NCBI GenBank assembly: GCA_022266195.1
Contig: WHVY01000009.1
Span: forward strand, 2,062,883 to 2,126,882
From: Tetranychus cinnabarinus
Lineage: Eukaryota > Arthropoda > Arachnida > Trombidiformes > Tetranychidae
Direction of reading: 5' to 3'
DNA: 64,000 bases
The notes under the pieces: model-generated
Database searches by the model: none
Told to the model about the DNA's origin: nothing
What the model saw: the letters and a program-made list of their open reading frames with translations, nothing else
Shown: piece after piece, positions 59,110 to 64,000 of the stretch
How positions within the stretch are numbered: position 1 is the first letter of the stretch
Layout of the letters: the number at the start of each line of letters is the position of its first letter
Program-made: the position numbers and the translations under genes

Positions 59110-60173
59110 GATTTAGACAGTTATAGTTAATTTCATTACAAATATTAATAATTGTCCTTTCTCACAACAAATCAAGCATAATTTCACTTTTATTGATCTC
59201 ATTAATTGAGTGAAAGATAAAAGTTTTTTCATCTATTTTTCATAGACAAAAATTTTCTCATTTATTTACAATTGTATAATTTTGTTAAAAAATGGATGCA
59301 ATTTGATTTCTTCCATTAAATGCACGATGATGATAATGAAGATGATGATGATGGATATGTTGATGGTAGAGATGAAAATGGCAATCATGATTACTAGGTT
59401 GTACAATTTGATATAAAAAATGCGGTAACAAAGTTGTACCTTAAGCTTTTCTTAAATATTTCATTCAAAGTTAGTTTCAGCAAAATAATGTGACCAGCTC
59501 ATATTTTTCACATTCTTGTTGTTGGTTGAATCCTCAAAGAGCTCAACTGCAAAATAAAAAAAAAACAGATACAAATATATTCACAAGTTGGATTCAGCAT
59601 TGATTGGATCGAGCAGCCAAACAAGAAGTGTGCAAGACCCAAATGGTGTCCAGAATCGGGTTCAATCGGATTTCATATTCATTTTTTTCAGATGCACAGG
59701 TTTCGTTTAACGAACACTGGTGGAATCACGAATACTCCTGGATCCGGATGGAAACATTCTTTTGATTCATTAGGCCGTCATCTTCTCGAAGACAGAGATG
59801 GTTGATGTGTTTAATGACGAATCGGTGGATTCAATAATGAAATTGATGTTGAATGAAGAGTAGGAAGAGTGCATTTTACAAATGCAATTGATGGCTTTCA
59901 GCAGATCAAACAGCTTGGGTTGGCGGTTCATTTTACTTCGTCGATTACTCGATGTCAGTCATATTTTTCAACAGGCTTATGAGTTTTCAAATCAGTTTAG
60001 ATTCCTGCATGAACTGAGCATCTGACCGAGAGAAAAGTAGAGATAAATTTGAGAGATTGTTGCATTTGTTTGGTTTCAAACAAAACTGGAACAGTTTTTG
60101 CTGTTTGATTGACAGGAAAAAAATGAAAGAAAAAAAGGAGGAAAAGTTCACATGTTTTGACGGTGTATCACTT
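59110..60173. other. Copy B non-coding block downstream of the Wnt6 pseudogene
   Basis: Homologous, with indels, to about 50690-51496 in copy A, including a GAT-rich run near 59326-59354 (matching 50938-50968) and a block around 59620-59830. Likely 3' UTR and flanking sequence of the duplicated Wnt6. It carries an insertion of about 150 bp near 60005-60155 relative to copy A. Confidence 0.6.
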
Positions 60174-62190
60174 TCATTTGCATGTATATATCGTCATTTT
60201 TTGTGTGCATACATTGCAAGTTACTTCACAGCACCAATTGAATCGACAATTACAGCTCTTTTTGACGGGTATATGCACTTTTTTCGCACCACGACCACAA
60301 CAAAGCAGATCACAGCCGTCAATACCCTTTGATGTAATATTGCATTCACGTCCTTGAGTACCTAATGAACCAGTTGATCTATCAGCTTGGCAGAAGTTGG
60401 GCGATTCCTCTAAGTAAACCAAATCATCTAAACTTGGTGATTTGATTGAGCTGATTTCAGGAGTAAAGCTGCGACCATCATTGGTGGCAATCACTTTTAT
60501 AGCACCATCAAATTTGTCTTTTAAAATGGCTCCAACTTCACGGAAAGGTGGTAACTTATACCAACGCGTTTGGATTGTACAAGATCCCGACATTCCGTGG
60601 CATTTATAGGCTTTTTCATGTTCATTTTGACTGCCTGAAAATTAGACAAGGAAAAAACAGAAGGATTATTTCGATGTAAACATAGAGGATAAAATTGCCA
60701 CTTATTTTCAACATTTATAAAGCCAAAACAGGTCACTTGAGGTAATGAAAATACACAATAAAACAAAACAAACTGTCTTATAAGTTTTTAAAATATTTAG
60801 TAAATTAATAATTCTAGAATCTAGATTCTAAATTAAATACACAACAATAATAAACAACAATAAACGCTTAATAAGTCACTATCTATTCACTTACACTAGT
60901 TTCACGCATATGTTATTTTTGATAAGCGCCGTCTACTATACTACTAATAGTATAATTAAGCATCTTAAGTATAGTAGATGGCGTTTATCAAAAATAAATT
61001 TACCCGAAAAACGTTTGATTTTGAAGATAACAGCTCACACATTGAACATAGCAGTTTCTTTGCCTTCAAAAGTAATCGGTTTTTATGAAAATTCATATTC
61101 AGTGAACAGTGAACTTGAATTTTTCATCATCAATATGGATTCAAATTTCGTTATTGTGTTTGTTTTTTAAAATATGAAATAATCACCATCAAGCAATGTT
61201 TGGCTGATTAAATAAATGACTTACCATCGTCCTGCTTCATAATTGTGCCTTAAGACCATCGTTTGGACATCATGGCCACTTTCAATCTACTTTCCAAGAA
61301 TTCTTTAGACATTTTATATCCAAAATCAACATTATCCCCACAACCACGGAAATCAAAATCATGAGTCAATGAATTATCTGATTGAGGAGAGGACATCATA
61401 AGGCAAGACAATCGAGAAGAGTTCCTTGGCTACATGCTTTAGCTAGCTATGTGTCATTCCAGCTGCTGTGATAGCATGAACGAAACCAGTCTCCCGAGTA
61501 TCTGAAAAGAGTTCAGTAATCAACATTCACAGTTTTAGTGAAAATCAAGCAACCTTCAGATCATCTGAAGTAAATTGAGGAAACAGATGAAAACAAATGG
61601 ATGGAAGAAGAATCAATTCAATTTGCAAACATTTTCAACTTCGGTATTTAATTGATTCCTTATTTAATAACACCCTTTCTTCCTCTCTGTCTTCACTCTA
61701 TTCGCGTGTCTTCTTTCTTTTAAAATAACAATCAAATCAATTAATGCTTGCCATGTTATTTGTTTCTTCTTCCATATCAAATTAAAAGCTTAAAGCTTCC
61801 AGAAGTGGGTGAAGAAAACAGACATCTTTAGACGTTTACCTTTCAAAAGGATCTTCCTCATCGACTTTCGCGTTGATGGACAATTCCATTGACGATTACG
61901 GAACTGAAATTCACACTCTTTACGGGCAATTTTAGCACCTTTGGTATTTCCCGAACGATCTCCGGTCCTTTTTCACAAATACTTGTTTGTTTACTTTTCA
62001 ATCGACCTGCTTTACGGCAGATTTTATTCGGATCTAAAACAAGTTTCATTCCCGTACTGCCGTTGTAAATATACAAGAAAAAAGGAAAAGAAAAGAAGAC
62101 AAAGATGAAGGGTGAGGATCCAAGTAAACCAATAACAATGTACAAGATAAGTGTAAAAATGACGATGAGTTTCCTTCTTCTCTCTTCCAT
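60174..62190 (-). pseudogene. Wnt6 pseudogene (copy B)
   Basis: Three exon relics match copy A: 62056-61840 (217 bp versus 218), 61501-61225 (277 versus 281) and 60634-60174 (461 versus 462). Every length difference is a net deletion, and each relic is shifted out of frame. The splice-site dinucleotides remain. The relic of the third exon has Arg in place of the conserved Cys before Trp (TRW versus TCW), but keeps the canonical SGSC at the acylation site. Upstream of the first relic a frame from 62190 gives a hydrophobic leader different in frame from copy A. The gene lies in the same orientation as copy A, about 9 kb away. A sequencing-error explanation for some of the single-base losses cannot be excluded. 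Confidence 0.85.
60914..60996. mobile_element. Short hairpin element inside a Wnt6 pseudogene intron
   Basis: 28-bp arms (60914-60941 and 60969-60996) with two mismatches around a 27-bp loop; the arm core reads GCCGTCTACTATAC. It is absent from the corresponding intron in copy A. It fits a tiny fold-back insertion or the footprint of one. Confidence 0.75.
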
Positions 62191-62393
62191 ACCTTGCGAT
62201 ACATTCTAGTAACAATGTTAAGGTCAATCTCTTACACTTCCCTTTACAATTGAAGTATTTATTGAGAAATTGAATCAGATCATGCATCAATCATTTAGTA
62301 TTTCATTTGTAAGTTATTTGCTTTTTTATCAATTTATCTCTCTAACTAACCAACTAATGTTTAACTTTTTGCTTTTCTCAGGGTCAATTGAGA

Positions 62394-64000
62394 TGGTAAC
62401 AACTCTTCAGAAGTGTTTGGAGCAATGGAATCGGATGACAGGTTAACTTAATTGGCCAATCACTTGTTGAACAAAATAAAGAACTAAATTTGCTCAAATT
62501 GAGGGTAAATCGATTTGCAGGAAAAGTATCCTTTTGTTTGTTTTCAATCAACCTTTCATGTTGTTTGGACAACAAAGCAGTATATGTATTTGGTGAGTAT
62601 TTTTCATCTTCTTTGCCTCCCTTGTTTTGTTTCAAACAACCAAATTAACCTATTCTCCTTTTTTTCCTGCTCAAGCTTATCGCCACTTAGGTGCTCTAAG
62701 TTTTTAAATTGGTTTCAAGTTAAAATATCAAAAAAAGGAGAAGGGAAACAAACTGATTTTCAATTGAAGAAACGAAATGATGGAATGTCAATATGGAAAT
62801 GGCGTGATGTTCGCGTGATATCAGCTATAATCACGCAAATGTTGATTCAACATCGCACCATTATCATTGATGAATGATCAAAGGCCAACGAAACCAAACA
62901 AGAAAGAAAAGACAGAGAAGGAAAAGTAAAAAAGTTAAAGGTTCAATACAAATTCAATGGTTATACCTATAATAGAACAATGATTTATGATTGATTGGCT
63001 GAACAGTTTCTTTCTCTGATGGACAATATCATCTTCATCAGCAACAACATCATCATCCCGCATCATTACCATCATATGTAATCGTCATTTATAGAAGCTT
63101 CATTCAGACCTTTTTACTATCTTAATTTAAGTCTTTCAAAGGTTGAAGAAAATATATTTGATTGTTAGCTATATCATTATATTCGACATCAAGTCTGTTT
63201 CTTCTTTGCCTTCTGTAACCAGAATCATTTCATAATTAGTATCAACACAAATCATTGAACTTCTTTTAACTAACACATAACATCAGCAACATCACATTAG
63301 CACAAACAAACAAAACTATTTCATACTTACCTATACTTACAGATTACCTTTTTTTACCTATTATGCTTCAAGATGAATGCGTTTTTAACACAAAAGAACT
63401 ATTTCTCGTAAAATATTTATTATCAAACACTCTTATTAGTTGTAAACAATGATCACACCTTAAGTTTTATTGCAAAATGAGGAGAAACCATATTACTTTG
63501 GGTGAAACGAATTACTGAATCAATAATGATATTTGCTTACTGAACAATCTATGAATAGATGATTGGTAATGATGATGATAATGATGATATTATAGGAAGA
63601 ATTTTTGTCTTGAATAAAATTGATTGTTACAGAGAGACTAAAAAGACTCATTTCAACAATCAAAGGATCAACTTGAGTTTTGAAAAGAAGAGAGTCAACA
63701 TTTTCATGATTTATACCGAAAATTGCTGTTAATTTTTCAACTTCTCCTGTTGCTACATCTCTGTTTAGTGTTGACCGATGTTTTGTTTTGTTTATGTTAA
63801 CCATTGAATCTAATTGTAGTAACCAGGTAACAAACTCAAAGTGCTATCATTCTTTACATTTCCTCGTTGGTCTGTCAAGTTTCAAAAAAGATCTTCAATA
63901 CAAAGATGCTAAAGGCCATTTGGACATTTTCACGTCCATACTAGTCAAGTGTAACTAATCATTTGTTTTCAAGATAACCTTTAGTATCTAATATTTTTTT
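62394..64000. other. Right flank, no gene supported
   Basis: Unique AT-rich sequence upstream of the Wnt6 pseudogene. An open frame at 62515-62877 (plus) and another at 63520-63804 (minus) have no domain or splice support. Confidence 0.35.

Larger units (their letters stand above)
56377..62393. repeat. Copy B of the large direct duplication
   Basis: Homologous blocks to 48992-53215 in the same orientation, but the first blocks are permuted: the block matching 49399-49700 comes first (56377-56900), then the short block near 56930, then the exon block (56970-57384). About 1.7 kb at 57385-59100 has no counterpart in copy A. Homology ends after CAATTGAG at about 62393. It carries a SINE and a hairpin element absent from copy A. 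Confidence 0.85.

Noticed and set aside
62515..62877. 120-residue plus-strand open frame near the right end
   Set aside because: No recognisable domain, mixed low-complexity composition, no supporting splice or conserved copy.
1..64000. CRISPR arrays, bacterial operons or integrated phage
   Set aside because: No regularly spaced repeats, no ribosome-binding-site-led operons and no prokaryotic gene content; all recognisable genes are eukaryotic with introns.

Overview
The window looks like nuclear DNA of an AT-rich animal genome. The genes are arthropod-like and intron-bearing (half pint/PUF60, CtBP, pannier-type GATA, Wnt6, neuronal synaptobrevin), introns are mostly short with GT..AG borders, and there is no operon structure. 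An acariform mite such as a spider mite is my best guess from protein resemblance and base composition; that is inference. No bacterial, viral or CRISPR system was seen.

Layout. At 0-2.5 kb a synaptobrevin/VAMP gene runs off the left edge (minus strand), divergent from a small ankyrin-repeat gene (plus). At 4.6-6.4 kb is the transcriptional corepressor CtBP (minus, five coding exons seen). At 8.8-13.2 kb is a large inverted duplication: two nearly identical GATA transcription factor genes stand head to head around a 90-bp unique spacer. The right arm overlaps the 3' end of an intact half pint/PUF60 splicing-factor gene (12.7-14.7 kb, minus), while the left arm carries only a decayed copy of that 3' end, so the right arm is the ancestral side. 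At 17.0-17.7 kb is a small single-pass membrane protein with a PPxY motif. From 17.7 to 49 kb the sequence is very AT-rich and gene-poor, with one intronless ionotropic-receptor-like gene (27.2-28.5 kb), a few isolated exon-like islands, and transposon debris at 45-46.6 kb.

From 49 kb onward the window holds a direct duplication. Copy A (about 49.0-53.2 kb) contains an intact Wnt6 gene. Copy B (about 56.4-62.4 kb) contains a Wnt6 copy with length-changing differences in all three exons. The leading parts of the two copies are in permuted order, and both carry an unidentified plus-strand exon. Between and inside the copies sit several fold-back elements, a Tc1/mariner-type MITE and a well-formed tRNA-derived SINE with target-site duplications.

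The recurring theme is duplication of developmental regulators. The GATA pair stays near-identical, possibly by gene conversion, while one of the two Wnt6 copies has decayed.
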